Source of the DNA: Blastochloris viridis
GTDB lineage: Bacteria; Pseudomonadota; Alphaproteobacteria; Rhizobiales; Xanthobacteraceae
DNA length: 64,000 nt
Assembly (NCBI RefSeq): GCF_001402875.1
Contig: NZ_CP012946.1
Location: forward strand, 1,032,001-1,096,000
Direction of reading: 5' to 3'
The translations under genes and the position numbers were made by a program. The notes below the pieces were generated by a model. That model ran no database searches. It saw only the letters and a list, made by a program, of their open reading frames with translations, and was not told the DNA's origin. Positions 8,257-17,212 of this stretch are shown one piece after another (position 1 is the stretch's first letter; each line of letters starts with the position of its first letter).

Positions 8257-9876
8257 TCAGGTGAACAGCGCGGTCCGCTCGGCCGGGGTCAACTGGTCGA
8301 TATCGGACGTGGACAACCGCACGGCGCTCGATTCGGCCGGCGGCAGCGCCGGGGCGATCGAGGGCTGACCGAACGCGAGCTCCGGCAGGGCGTCGGTCTC
8401 GGCGGTGGCCTCGTGCGGAGCGGCCGCCTCGCTCGCGGCCTCGGGGGCGTCGGCCGCGAACAATTGGTCGAGGGCGTCGGGCTCCAGGGCGTCGACGATG
8501 TCGGCGTCGACGATGCGGACCTCAAGGTTGGAGGCGATCGAGGGCGCGTCTTCCGTCTGCGGAACGCCGTCGTTCGTCGCGACCACGGTGGCCGCGCCGC
8601 CGCCGATCTCGATTTCGAAGCTGTTGTCGGCGCCGCTCACGGCCGGCTTGGCCGCCACCACATCGCCGGCCAGGGCGTCGAGGTCGACGATCTCCCGACC
8701 GATTTCGTCCTGCTCGGCGGCGTCCGCGGCCGCGGCGTCCGCCACGGTGGCCGGTTGCGATGCGACGGCCTCGACCTCGGCTTCCGCCAGATCGATCACC
8801 TCCAGATCGACCACCTCCAGGTCGTCCACGCCGAGATCAATCGCGTCCAGATCGATGGCGTCCAGGTCGATGGCCTCGACATCGCCGGTCTCGTTGTCGG
8901 CGGTCGCCAGGTTGGCGACTTCCAGGTTGGTGATCTCGCCGTCGATGGCCTCGACCGCCGCCGCCTCGGTGACCGTAGCCGCGGCTTCGAAGGCGACGAA
9001 TTCGGCGTCCTCCAGCTCGGCCGCCGGCGCGGCGGCTGCGGGCGCCTCGTGGTCGTTGCTGGCCACCGCCTGGAACTCGGCGATCTCGGCGGCCATGATG
9101 TCGTCGATCGACAGCGCCGCGAACTCGCTGGCACCGAACCCACCCTCGGCCGCCGCCGGCTCGAGCATGGCGTCGACCGCGTTCTGGCCGAGGCCGCTGC
9201 CGGGCACGGCCGGACCGTGGGCGAGCTTGCGGCCGAGCGGCACGTCGCCGGCCTCGGCCTTGGCGGCGGCTTCCGCCCGCTCCGGCAGGGCGCCCTCGAC
9301 CCCCCAGATGTCGATCATCGCGTTGATGCGGGCTTCGAGGTAGCGCAGGACGTTGATCACCTTGCGGGTGCGCTGGCCGGTGAGGTCCTGGAATGAGCAG
9401 GCGGAGTAGATGTCGGTCGCCCGCTCGTCGAGCATGTCGCAGATCGGGCCGTCGAAGCCGCGCTCGCGCAGGGTCCAGGCGACCTCCTGGATCTGCTCGG
9501 CGGCGTGGAGGATATCGTCCGTGGCGGTCTCGGTGGTGGTGACGATGGCGTCGAGTTCCACCGTCGCCTCGCCAAAGCGGCCCTCGACCTGCTGGGTCGG
9601 CTTGATGGCGGCGATTTCGTCCTTGGTGCGTGCGATGGCCTGGGCCATCTCCAGGATGCTCATCCGCACCCGCTCCAGCTGCGGATCTTGCGGCGGCGAG
9701 TCGATTTTGGTTTCCAGGCGCTCGAGAATCTCGACCAGGCGCTGGGTTTCTGCGTAGCGGTTACGCCGGGCGTATTCGCCAAGGAACCAGCGGCCACGGG
9801 TGGTTTCGACCACCGCTGCCTCAATGGCCTCGTAATCCGCATCGGAAATCGACGATGGTACGGGGAGTCCGGCCAT
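8257..9876 (-). CDS. CheZ-like chemotaxis phosphatase with long acidic repeat tail
   Basis: 539 residues from the ATG at 9876, preceded by GGAGAGA at good spacing. Residues ~40-195 form a helical CheZ domain with the diagnostic ACSFQDLTGQRTRKV; Asp164 and Gln168 correspond to the catalytic Asp143 and Gln147 of E. coli CheZ, which dephosphorylates CheY-P. The remaining ~340 residues are almost entirely Asp/Glu/Ala/Val. They carry a run of short xxDL units (AIDLDAIDLDAIDLGVDDL) near the middle and end in PSIAPALPPAESSAVRLSTSDIDQLTPAERTALFT-like sequence. Normal CheZ is about 215 residues, so the tail is an addition of unknown role, probably disordered. No other che genes are adjacent. Confidence 0.82.
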   Translation of the reverse strand: MAGLPVPSSISDADYEAIEAAVVETTRGRWFLGEYARRNRYAETQRLVEILERLETKIDSPPQDPQLERVRMSILEMAQAIARTKDEIAAIKPTQQVEGRFGEATVELDAIVTTTETATDDILHAAEQIQEVAWTLRERGFDGPICDMLDERATDIYSACSFQDLTGQRTRKVINVLRYLEARINAMIDIWGVEGALPERAEAAAKAEAGDVPLGRKLAHGPAVPGSGLGQNAVDAMLEPAAAEGGFGASEFAALSIDDIMAAEIAEFQAVASNDHEAPAAAAPAAELEDAEFVAFEAAATVTEAAAVEAIDGEITNLEVANLATADNETGDVEAIDLDAIDLDAIDLGVDDLEVVDLEVIDLAEAEVEAVASQPATVADAAAADAAEQDEIGREIVDLDALAGDVVAAKPAVSGADNSFEIEIGGGAATVVATNDGVPQTEDAPSIASNLEVRIVDADIVDALEPDALDQLFAADAPEAASEAAAPHEATAETDALPELAFGQPSIAPALPPAESSAVRLSTSDIDQLTPAERTALFT

Positions 9877-9974
9877 GGCAATTTCTCTCCATCTCGCCGT
9901 GTTACGGGCGGACACGGGCACGATGCCTCGCGAATCGTTCACCCGAGTTTAACGGTCATCTGGAAACACCCGCT

Positions 9975-11132
9975 ATGCCTTTTGAATCCATACCCCTTTG
10001 GCGGTATGGCGCGATCTATGGCGCCCTGTTTGCCATGGTCGGGGTCAACCTGCCGTTTCTGCCGGTCTGGCTGGCGGCACGTGGGCTCGACGCCGGCGAG
10101 ATCGGGCTTGTCATCGGCGCCCCCATCGTCTTGCGCATCCTGATCGCGCCGCTGGTGGCCGAGGTTGCCGACCGCAGCCGCCGGCCGGTCGCGGTGCTGC
10201 GCGGGGTGGCGGCGCTGGCGATGGCCAGCTACGTGCTGCTCGCCGCGGTCGACGGCTTCTGGCCGCTGCTGGCGGCCAACGCGCTGGCGCAGGCGTGTGC
10301 CGCCTCGGCGTTGCCGCTGTTCGACAGCCTCGCCGTGCGCCGCCTCGCCAAGCGGCCGGGCGGGTTCGGCCGGGTACGGCTGTGGGGCTCGCTGTCGTTC
10401 ATTGCCGCCAATCTGGTCAGCGGCGTGCTGATCGGCGTCCTGCCGGTCGCCAGCATCGTCTGGATGGTGGTCGGCCTGCAGTTCGTGACCGTCGCGACGG
10501 CGATCGTCCTGGTCCGGGACACCGTGAGCGGCCCTGCGGCCGCCGTGCCGACGCCGCCGACCCGCGGGTTGATGTCGCCGGGCGTCGCGGTGATCGTGCT
10601 GGGGGTGGCGCTGATCCAGGGCAGCCACGGCGCGATCTATGGCCTGGGCTCGCTGCATTGGCGCGACCTCGGCCTCGACGCCCCCACCATCGGCGCGCTG
10701 TGGGCGATGGGGGTTGCCGCCGAGGTCACGCTGTTCTTCGCGTCCGCCCGGCTGCCGGCGTGGATCGGCCCGCGCACGCTGATGGGCGCGGGCGCGGCGG
10801 CGGCGGTGGTGCGCTGGCTGCTGATGGGGCTCGATCCGGTCGGGGTGCCGCTGCTGCTGCTGCAGTGCCTGCACGCCTTCAGCTTCGCCGCCACCTATCT
10901 CGGCATGGTGGCCGCGCTCGCCGCGGCGGCGGCGCCCGGCGCCGAGGCGCGGGCGCAGGCGGCCGGCTCGACGGCGCAGGGGGTGGCGCTGGCCGGGGCG
11001 ATCGCGCTGGCCGGGCAGCTCTATCCGACGCTCGGCGCCGGGGTGTTTCCGGTGATGGCCGGGCTCGCCGCGTTCGGCGGCGCGGTGATTGCGTTCGGCC
11101 CCCGGCTGGTCGCCAAGCGGGGTGGCAGCTAG
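9975..11132 (+). CDS. MFS transporter, phenylpropionate-permease (HcaT) type
   Basis: 385 residues with twelve predicted membrane segments. It starts WRYGAIYGALFAMVGVNLPFLPVWL and contains the MFS-1-like family features (GEIGLVIGAPIVLRILIAPLVAEVADR in loop 2-3, GRVRLWGSLSFIAANL). This family includes the 3-phenylpropionate permease HcaT and LacY-like symporters. The ATG at 9975 is used because the upstream open frame overlaps the CheZ promoter and has no conservation. It is divergent from the CheZ-like gene (98 nt) and convergent with dgcA (31 nt). A link with the D-glutamate genes is possible but not shown. Confidence 0.85.
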   Translation: MPFESIPLWRYGAIYGALFAMVGVNLPFLPVWLAARGLDAGEIGLVIGAPIVLRILIAPLVAEVADRSRRPVAVLRGVAALAMASYVLLAAVDGFWPLLAANALAQACAASALPLFDSLAVRRLAKRPGGFGRVRLWGSLSFIAANLVSGVLIGVLPVASIVWMVVGLQFVTVATAIVLVRDTVSGPAAAVPTPPTRGLMSPGVAVIVLGVALIQGSHGAIYGLGSLHWRDLGLDAPTIGALWAMGVAAEVTLFFASARLPAWIGPRTLMGAGAAAAVVRWLLMGLDPVGVPLLLLQCLHAFSFAATYLGMVAALAAAAAPGAEARAQAAGSTAQGVALAGAIALAGQLYPTLGAGVFPVMAGLAAFGGAVIAFGPRLVAKRGGS

Positions 11133-11163
11133 CTGGTTCGGCGGCCGCTGTCGTGCGCCGGCT

Positions 11164-12159
11164 TCAGCCCCACAGTGCGGGCTCGGGCGGATGGAGCAGC
11201 GAGCCGACGTAGCGCAGGCCGGCGATGCGGTCCTGGGCGAGCAGCAGCGGCCCGTCGAGGTCGACCCAGCGGGCGTCCTGGGCGAGCAGCGTCGCCGGCG
11301 CCATGCCCAGCGAGGAGCCGACCATGCAGCCGATCATCAGGTCGAGCCCGAGATTGCGGGCCTCCCGCGCCAGGTCGATTGCCTCGGTGAGGCCGCCGGT
11401 CTTGTCGAGCTTGATGTTGATGGCGTCGTAGCGGCCGATCAGCGGCGCCAGCGTGGCGCAGTCGTGAACGCTTTCGTCGGCGCAGATCGGAATCGGCCGC
11501 GGGATCGCGCCCAGCACGGCGTCGCGATGGACCGGAAGCGGCTGCTCGACCATCTCGACCTCGGCCTCGGCGCAGGCGGCGAGGTTGGTCTCCAGCGTCT
11601 CCGCGGTCCAGCCCTCGTTGGCATCGACGATCAGGCGCGCCCGCGGCGCGTTCGCCCGCACCGCGCGGATGCGCTCGACGTCGCCGGGGCCGCCGAGCTT
11701 GATCTTGAGCAGCGGCCGGCTCGACGCCGCGGCGGTGGCGGCGGCCATCACCTCCGGCCTGCCGAACGAGATGGTGAAGGCGGTGACCACCGGCTTGGGC
11801 TCGGGCAACCCGGCGAGACGGAACACCGGCCGCCGGCTGATCTTGGCCTCCAGGTCCCACAGCGCGCAATCGACGGCGTTGCGGGCAGCGCCGGCGCGCA
11901 TCTGCTGTCGCAGTTGCTCGCGGGTCAGCCCGTTCTCGATGTCCTGCGCGATCGCCTTGATGGCGGCGATGGTGCCCTCCACGGTCTCGCCATAGCGCGG
12001 GTAGGGCACGCATTCGCCGCGGCCCCGCAACGGCCCCTGGACGATTTCCACCACCACCACCTGGCTCTCGGTGCGGGAGCCCCGTGAAATGGTGAAGGAG
12101 CCGGCGATTGGAAAGGTCTCGGCGCGGACGTCCAGATGGCGGGCAGGCGTGGCGTTCAC
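11164..12159 (-). CDS. dgcA: DgcA: N-acetyl-D-glutamate racemase / dipeptide epimerase family
   Basis: 331 residues, enolase superfamily, muconate-lactonizing subgroup. The KxK acid-base motif is in LLKIKLGGPGD, the metal ligands in VDANEGW, VEQPL and CADES, and the second catalytic lysine in NIKLDKTGG. On its own this family is called L-Ala-D/L-Glu epimerase. Here it overlaps the stop of a DUF1611 gene by 4 nt, the arrangement of the DgcN-DgcA pathway in which D-glutamate is N-acetylated and then racemised to N-acetyl-L-glutamate. That pairing is the main reason for the DgcA call. A murein-peptide epimerase role cannot be excluded without assay. Confidence 0.85.
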   Translation of the reverse strand: MNATPARHLDVRAETFPIAGSFTISRGSRTESQVVVVEIVQGPLRGRGECVPYPRYGETVEGTIAAIKAIAQDIENGLTREQLRQQMRAGAARNAVDCALWDLEAKISRRPVFRLAGLPEPKPVVTAFTISFGRPEVMAAATAAASSRPLLKIKLGGPGDVERIRAVRANAPRARLIVDANEGWTAETLETNLAACAEAEVEMVEQPLPVHRDAVLGAIPRPIPICADESVHDCATLAPLIGRYDAINIKLDKTGGLTEAIDLAREARNLGLDLMIGCMVGSSLGMAPATLLAQDARWVDLDGPLLLAQDRIAGLRYVGSLLHPPEPALWG

Positions 12160-13169
12160 GGCAGGCCGAACTCCTCGGCGATCTTGTCGACGATGGCCTC
12201 GACGCCGAACCGCACCGGGTCGGTGGCCGGCAGGCCCTCGGCACGGACGGTCTCCGCGATGACGCGCCGGGCCTCCTCATCGGACAAGCGCTCGGTGTTG
12301 ACCGCGATGCCGACGCAGCGGATGTCCGGGTTGGTCAGCCGGCCGCACTGGACCGTCAGGTCGATGACCTCGCGGATGGTTGGCAGCCGGTGCTCGACGC
12401 CGCGCATCCGGGTGCGGGTCGGCTCGTGGCACACCACGAAGGCGTCGGGCTGGGCGCCATGGAGCAGGCCGAGCGTGACGCCGGCGAAGGAGGGGTGGAA
12501 CAGCGAGCCCTGGCCCTCGACCACGTCCCAGTGGTCGGGATCGTTGGCCGGCGTCAGCCATTCGGCGGCACCGGAGATGAAATCGGCCACCACCGCGTCG
12601 ACCGACACGCCGCGGCCGGAGATGAACACGCCGGTCTGGCCGGTGGCGCGGAAGTCGGCATGGTAGCCCCGCGCCGTCATCGCCCGCTCCAGCGCCAAGG
12701 CGGTGTACTTCTTGCCGACCGAGCAGTCGGTGCCGACGGTGAGCAGCCGCTTGCCCGGCCGCTTCACGCCCTTGCCGGTGGCAAAACGCTCGGTGGAGTG
12801 GCGGACGTCGAACAGCCGGCGGCCGTGCTTGGCGGCGGCGGCCGCGATCTCGGGGTTGTCGGCCAGCTTCATGTGCAGGCCGGCGGCGACATCCATGCCT
12901 GCCGCGATGGCGGCGACGATGGGGGCGGCCCAGTGCGGCGGCAGCACGCCGCCGGCATTGGCGACGCCGACGATCAGGGTTTTTCCGCCGCGCGCGCGCG
13001 CGGTTGCAATATCGAGGTCGGGAAGGCCGGTGTCGGCCAGGCAGCCGGGCAGCCGCAACTGGCCGACGCACCAATCGCGCCGCCAGTCGACGATTCCTTG
13101 TGCGGTCTTGGCCGCGAGCGCGTCGGGCGCGTCACCGAGAAAAAGCAGGTACGGCTTTTCGATTTCCAT
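12156..13169 (-). CDS. dgcN: DgcN: D-glutamate N-acetyltransferase (DUF1611)
   Basis: 337 residues of the DUF1611 family. It has an N-terminal Rossmann-like domain (YLLFLGDAPDALAAKTAQG) and a P-loop-like second half with GTDCSVGKKYTAL, then RATGQTGVFISGRGVSVD and VVEGQGSLFHPSFAG. Members were long annotated as hypothetical or P-loop ATPases; DgcN has been described as the D-Glu N-acetyltransferase acting upstream of DgcA. The two genes overlap by 4 nt (ATGA), so they are co-translated. The gene is divergent from the Mla operon over a 95-nt gap that must hold both promoters. Confidence 0.85.
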   Translation of the reverse strand: MEIEKPYLLFLGDAPDALAAKTAQGIVDWRRDWCVGQLRLPGCLADTGLPDLDIATARARGGKTLIVGVANAGGVLPPHWAAPIVAAIAAGMDVAAGLHMKLADNPEIAAAAAKHGRRLFDVRHSTERFATGKGVKRPGKRLLTVGTDCSVGKKYTALALERAMTARGYHADFRATGQTGVFISGRGVSVDAVVADFISGAAEWLTPANDPDHWDVVEGQGSLFHPSFAGVTLGLLHGAQPDAFVVCHEPTRTRMRGVEHRLPTIREVIDLTVQCGRLTNPDIRCVGIAVNTERLSDEEARRVIAETVRAEGLPATDPVRFGVEAIVDKIAEEFGLP

Positions 13170-13264
13170 TGAGTGTGCTCAGGGAGCCCTCGACGGGCGG
13201 ACACTGCTCGGTAGTATCAGCCAGATGCGTCTTGCGACAAGACCTTAACTCCGGGAGCTCCCTC

Positions 13265-14401
13265 TTGACCGGCGGCCCGCTTTTGCAGAGCACCATCCGG
13301 GGCCGCAGCCTGGTGATCGAGGCTGGCGGAACCTGGACGTCCGCGCGCGCGGCGGAGCTGGAAAAGCTGGTGGAGGCGGTGGGCGAGGAGGCCGCCGCCG
13401 TCGATAATGTCGAACTTCGGCTGGCGCGCATCGAGCGGCTCGATACCTACGGCGCGTGGCTGATCGAGCGGCTGCTGCGCCAGGAGCGCGGCAAATCGAC
13501 CGAAATCCGGATGGTGGGGCTCGATCCGCGGTTCGACGCGTTGATCGCCAGCATGCACGAGGCCAACCGGCGCGAGCCGCCGCCGGTCCTCCCCTCCAAC
13601 GGCATCCGGTGGTTCGTCGAGATCACCGGCGCAGCCGTGGTCGGCATCGCCCGCGATTTCGTCCAGATCACCGAGTTCCTCGGCGAGACGATGGCGGCCG
13701 CCGGCCGTGCGCTGCGCCGGCCGGCACAATTCCGGCCGATCGCCATCGTCCATCAGATCGATCGCGCCGGCATCGGCGCGGTGCCGATCATCATGCTGAT
13801 GACCTTTCTGATCGGCGCTATCGTCGCCCAGCAGGGCATCTTCCATTTCCGCAAGTTCGGCGCCGAAACCTACGTCGTCGACATGATCGGCATCCTCACC
13901 CTTCGCGAGCTCGCCGTGCTGCTGGTGGCGATCATGCTCGCCGGCCGCTCGGGCTCGGCCTACACCGCCGAACTCGGCTCGATGCGGATGCGCGAGGAGA
14001 CCGACGCGTTGCGGGTGATGGGGCTCGACCCGATCGAGGTGCTGGTGTTGCCGCGCCTGATCGCGCTGATCATCGTCATGCCGCTGCTCACCTTCATCGG
14101 GGCGATATCGGCGCTCACCGGCGGCGGGATGGTCACCTGGCTCTATGGCGGCATGAGCCCGGACGTCTATCTCGACCGGCTGCGCGAGGCGATCTCGCTG
14201 TCGACCTTCCAGGTCGGCCTGATCAAGGCGCCGTTCATGGCGCTGGTGATCGGGCTGATCGCCTGCGTCGAGGGGTTCCGCGTGCAGGGCAGCGCCGAGT
14301 CGCTCGGGCTGCGGACCACCGCCTCGGTGGTGAAGGCGATTTTCATGGTGATGGTGCTCGACGGGCTGTTCGCCATGTTCTTCGCTGCCGTGGACATGTG
14401 A
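13265..14401 (+). CDS. mlaE: MlaE-type ABC permease with N-terminal STAS domain
   Basis: 378 residues. Residues 1-~110 form a STAS-like domain (VELRLARIERLDTYGAWLIE), and the rest is the MlaE/YrbE permease with about five membrane segments and the family hallmark ELGSMRMREETDALRVMGLDP. In the Mla system this permease moves phospholipids across the inner membrane; STAS is normally the separate MlaB subunit, here fused. I chose the TTG at 13265, preceded by GGGAG; the frame is open further upstream into the dgcN start but without conservation. It heads a four-gene operon with mlaF (10 nt gap), mlaD and a lipoprotein. Confidence 0.85.
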   Translation: MTGGPLLQSTIRGRSLVIEAGGTWTSARAAELEKLVEAVGEEAAAVDNVELRLARIERLDTYGAWLIERLLRQERGKSTEIRMVGLDPRFDALIASMHEANRREPPPVLPSNGIRWFVEITGAAVVGIARDFVQITEFLGETMAAAGRALRRPAQFRPIAIVHQIDRAGIGAVPIIMLMTFLIGAIVAQQGIFHFRKFGAETYVVDMIGILTLRELAVLLVAIMLAGRSGSAYTAELGSMRMREETDALRVMGLDPIEVLVLPRLIALIIVMPLLTFIGAISALTGGGMVTWLYGGMSPDVYLDRLREAISLSTFQVGLIKAPFMALVIGLIACVEGFRVQGSAESLGLRTTASVVKAIFMVMVLDGLFAMFFAAVDM

Positions 14402-14411
14402 GGGTCGGCCG

Positions 14412-15200
14412 GTGGCGAACTCGAACGATCCGATCATCCGTGTCCGCAACCTCGAAGTGGGGTTCGGCAGCGCGCTGGTGCTCAAGGGCGTCGATCTCGA
14501 CGTCTGGCGCGGCGAGATCCTCGGCTTCGTCGGCACCTCGGGCGGCGGTAAATCGGTGCTGATGCGCACCATCCTCGGCCTGTTGCCCAAGCGGGCCGGC
14601 TTGGTGGAGGTGTGCGGCATCGACCTCGACGGCTGCGACCGCGCCACCCACCGCGAGCTCGAACGGCGCTGGGGCGTGCTGTTCCAGAACGGCGCGCTGT
14701 TCTCATCGCTGACGGTACGTCAGAACATTCAGGTGCCGATGCGGGAATACCTGCCGGTGTCCGAGCGGCTGATGAACGAAATCGCGCTCGCCAAGCTCGA
14801 CATGGTCGGGCTGTCGCCGGACACCGCCGACAAATTCCCCTCCGAGCTGTCGGGCGGCATGGTCAAGCGCGCGGCGCTGGCGCGGGCGCTGGCGCTCGAC
14901 CCCGACATCCTGTTCCTCGACGAGCCGACCTCGGGCCTCGACCCCATCCGCGCCGCCGAGTTCGACGAATTGATCGTGACGTTGCAGCACACTTTGGGGC
15001 TTACCGTTTTCATGGTAACCCACGATCTCGACAGTTTGCACGACAGCTGCGACCGCATCGCCGCGCTCGCCGACGGCAAGGTGATCGCAGAAGGGCCGAT
15101 CGAGGTGATGCTCGAGTCCGAACATCCGTGGCTCAAGGCGTATTTCCGAGGCAAGCGTGCGCGGGCAGCGGGAATTGGCGGCTCCGCGGTCACGGTGTGA
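14412..15200 (+). CDS. mlaF: MlaF ABC transporter ATP-binding protein
   Basis: 262 residues starting at GTG. It has Walker A GTSGGGKS, Q-loop VLFQNGALFSSLTV, the atypical signature LSGGMVKRAALARAL, Walker B ILFLDEPTSGLDP, and the switch HD in VTHDLDSL. LSGGM instead of LSGGQ and the NGALFSSLTV Q-loop are typical of MlaF/YrbF ATPases that power MCE-type lipid transport. It follows mlaE by 10 nt, so it is translated from the same message. In the complex it would sit as a dimer on the cytoplasmic side of the permease. Confidence 0.92.
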   Translation: MANSNDPIIRVRNLEVGFGSALVLKGVDLDVWRGEILGFVGTSGGGKSVLMRTILGLLPKRAGLVEVCGIDLDGCDRATHRELERRWGVLFQNGALFSSLTVRQNIQVPMREYLPVSERLMNEIALAKLDMVGLSPDTADKFPSELSGGMVKRAALARALALDPDILFLDEPTSGLDPIRAAEFDELIVTLQHTLGLTVFMVTHDLDSLHDSCDRIAALADGKVIAEGPIEVMLESEHPWLKAYFRGKRARAAGIGGSAVTV

Positions 15201-15252
15201 TCTTGTGGAGCCCGCCGGGGGCGGATCGCGGTAAGGGGTGCCGGGGCATTCG

Positions 15253-16176
15253 ATGGAAACCAGGGCCAATTATCTGATCGTCGGGCTGTTCACCTTGGCG
15301 GTCATCGCGTCCGGGTTCGTGTTCGTGTGGTGGTTCCAGCGGCCGATGCAGCGCACGGCCGGCAACACCTTCGACGTGGTGTTCGACGGATCGGTGTCGG
15401 GCCTCAGAGCCGGCTCATCGGTGCTGTTCAACGGCATCCGCGTCGGCGAGGTGCATAGCCTGAGGCTCGACCCCGACAATCCGCGCCGCGTGATCGCGGT
15501 GATGGTGGTGCAGTCCTCGACGCCGATTCGCGCCGATACCAAGGCCAGCCTGGAGTATCAGGGCCTGACCGGCATCGCCTCGGTCAGCTTGAGCGGGGGC
15601 GAGCCCGACGCACCGCCGCCGCCAACCGGCCCGAGCGGCACGCCGCGTATCGTCACCGACGCTTCGGCGACGCAGGACATGGCGGCCGCGGTGCGCCGCG
15701 TCGCCGGCCAGGCCGAGGCCGTGCTCGGCAAGATCGACCGGCTGATCAGCGACAACCAGACGGACGTCCGTGCCACGATCGCGAACGTCACCCGTTTTTC
15801 CGAGGCGCTGGCGCGCAACTCCGAGGCCGTCGACGGTCTGCTCAAGGAGGCTTCGGTAGCGACGAAGAGCATCGCCAGCGCGTCCGGAAAGATCGACAGG
15901 CTGCTGGGCACGGATGAAAAGGGCGTCGCAGCCGACATCTCCGGCGCCACCCGTGCCATCCGCGAACTGGCCGAGCGCCTCGACAAGCGCACGGCCGATA
16001 TCACCGTCGGCATCACCAATTTCACCAATCGCGGCTTGCGGGACTTCGAGGCGCTGACGGTCGACGGTCGCCGCACCATCAACGATTTCGACCGCACGTT
16101 GCGGAAGCTCGAGCGCAATCCCAGCCAGTTCATCTTTGGTGGCAATGGCGTGCCCGAGTACAGTCAACGGCGGTAG
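15253..16176 (+). CDS. mlaD: MlaD-like MCE-family lipid-binding protein
   Basis: 307 residues. One N-terminal membrane anchor (NYLIVGLFTLAVIASGFVFV) is followed by an MCE domain (~40-120, with VSGLRAGSSVLFNGIRVGEV and LEYQGLTGIASVSL). A long helical tail follows (residues ~140-300), with heptad-like Leu/Ala spacing through DRLISDNQTDVRATIANV and onward. MCE proteins form periplasmic rings that channel lipids. The tail is longer than that of E. coli MlaD (~183 residues) and is typical of alphaproteobacterial versions. I start it at METRANYL; the ATG five codons earlier lacks a better ribosome site. Confidence 0.9.
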   Translation: METRANYLIVGLFTLAVIASGFVFVWWFQRPMQRTAGNTFDVVFDGSVSGLRAGSSVLFNGIRVGEVHSLRLDPDNPRRVIAVMVVQSSTPIRADTKASLEYQGLTGIASVSLSGGEPDAPPPPTGPSGTPRIVTDASATQDMAAAVRRVAGQAEAVLGKIDRLISDNQTDVRATIANVTRFSEALARNSEAVDGLLKEASVATKSIASASGKIDRLLGTDEKGVAADISGATRAIRELAERLDKRTADITVGITNFTNRGLRDFEALTVDGRRTINDFDRTLRKLERNPSQFIFGGNGVPEYSQRR

Positions 16177-16219
16177 CGACGAGGTGCGGTGTGCCGGACG
16201 GGGCGAGGGGAGCGTGGTG

Positions 16220-16825
16220 ATGGCGCAGGCTGGCAGGGGTGCGGGCGGGGTTCGCGTCGCGCTGCTCGTTGGTGCGGCCGCACTGGCGCTGGCGGGCTGT
16301 GGCGGTCCGCCCAAGGCGACCTTCGATCTCACCGCGCCGCACGACGTCAGGGTGACCTCGCCGACGCCGCGCGGCCTGATGGTGGTGGCGCAGCCGACGG
16401 CGCTGCAGGTGCTGGACAGCGAGCAGATCGCGGTGTTGCCGCGGCCGGGCGAGGTGACCTACGCCGACAACAGCCAGTGGACCGACCGGCTGCCGAACCT
16501 GCTGCAGGCCCGCATCATCCAGGCGTTCGAGAACGCCAGCCGGCTGCGCGCGGTGGGTCGGCCGTCCGACCGGCTGACGCCGGACTGGTCGCTGATCACC
16601 GAGATTCGCCAGTTCGGCGTCGTGGTCGAAGCCGGCCTGCCGATCGCGGTGGTCGAGATCTCGGCCAAGCTGGTGACCGATCGCGGCGGCCGGATCGTCG
16701 CCGGCAAGGTGTTCCACGCCGCCGGCCCTGGTGCCACCGACGGCGCGGGCGCGGCTGCCGCGCTCGACCGCGCGCTCGGCGTGGTGCTGCGCGACATGGT
16801 GGCGTGGGCGACCGCGCGGATCTGA
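16220..16825 (+). CDS. ABC-type transport auxiliary lipoprotein (PqiC/DUF330-like)
   Basis: 201 residues with a lipoprotein signal: hydrophobic VALLVGAAALALAGCGG, lipidated Cys27. The body (TPRGLMVVAQPTALQVLDSEQI, VTYADNSQWTDRLPNLLQARI, then a region of short beta strands) fits the ABC_trans_aux / PqiC family. These outer-membrane lipoproteins work with MCE transporters such as Pqi. It is the last gene of the Mla-type operon, 43 nt after mlaD, where E. coli would have mlaC and mlaB. It probably caps or docks the MCE tunnel at the outer membrane. Confidence 0.82.
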   Translation: MAQAGRGAGGVRVALLVGAAALALAGCGGPPKATFDLTAPHDVRVTSPTPRGLMVVAQPTALQVLDSEQIAVLPRPGEVTYADNSQWTDRLPNLLQARIIQAFENASRLRAVGRPSDRLTPDWSLITEIRQFGVVVEAGLPIAVVEISAKLVTDRGGRIVAGKVFHAAGPGATDGAGAAAALDRALGVVLRDMVAWATARI

Positions 16826-16902
16826 AACGGCGGCGGCAGCCGGCCGGGTTCCGATCGCAGATGGTCGTGACATCATTGATTCCAACGACGAAAATCTGCG
16901 AG
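16826..16902 (+). repeat. Dispersed palindromic repeat, copy 1
   Basis: About 77 nt that are mostly identical to 25185-25262. The core is a hairpin: CGCAGAT and ATCTGCG arms enclose a smaller inverted repeat around ATCATTGAT. It begins at the stop of the lipoprotein gene, in the 436-nt stretch to 17261 that has no gene and otherwise holds the second repeat and a terminator. Confidence 0.65.
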
Positions 16903-17007
16903 TTCCGGGCGAAGCGAAGCTGAGACTCCGAACCCCATGATCCGCGACCTTTCCGCGGCAACGGCAGCGCGGGCGATGCCGCGCAGCTAGGGGCGGTGCG
17001 GACAACG

Positions 17008-17150
17008 GCGAGCCTGGCGGGATCATGGGTCCCGGATCGCGCGGCTTCGCCGCTTGTCCGGGACGACGGCGCGAGGTCTTCGCCGCGGCCGGGCGGCATC
17101 GGACAACGGACGGCACGGCGTCGTGGCGCGTAGCGCGCACGGTTTCTGTG
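17008..17150 (+). repeat. Second dispersed intergenic repeat, copy 1
   Basis: A roughly 140-nt element beginning GCGAGCCTGGCGGGATCATG and continuing through GTCCCGGATCGCGCGGCTTC. It matches 47065-47200 with scattered substitutions. The inner part CCCGGATCGCGCGGCTTCGC / CTTGTCCGGG can form a hairpin. A short relative lies at 2489. Confidence 0.6.
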
Positions 17151-17212
17151 CCGGCGATCGGCGCGGCGTCCTGGCGATCACGTCGCGATGTCAGGGAACA
17201 CGCTGGCAGACG

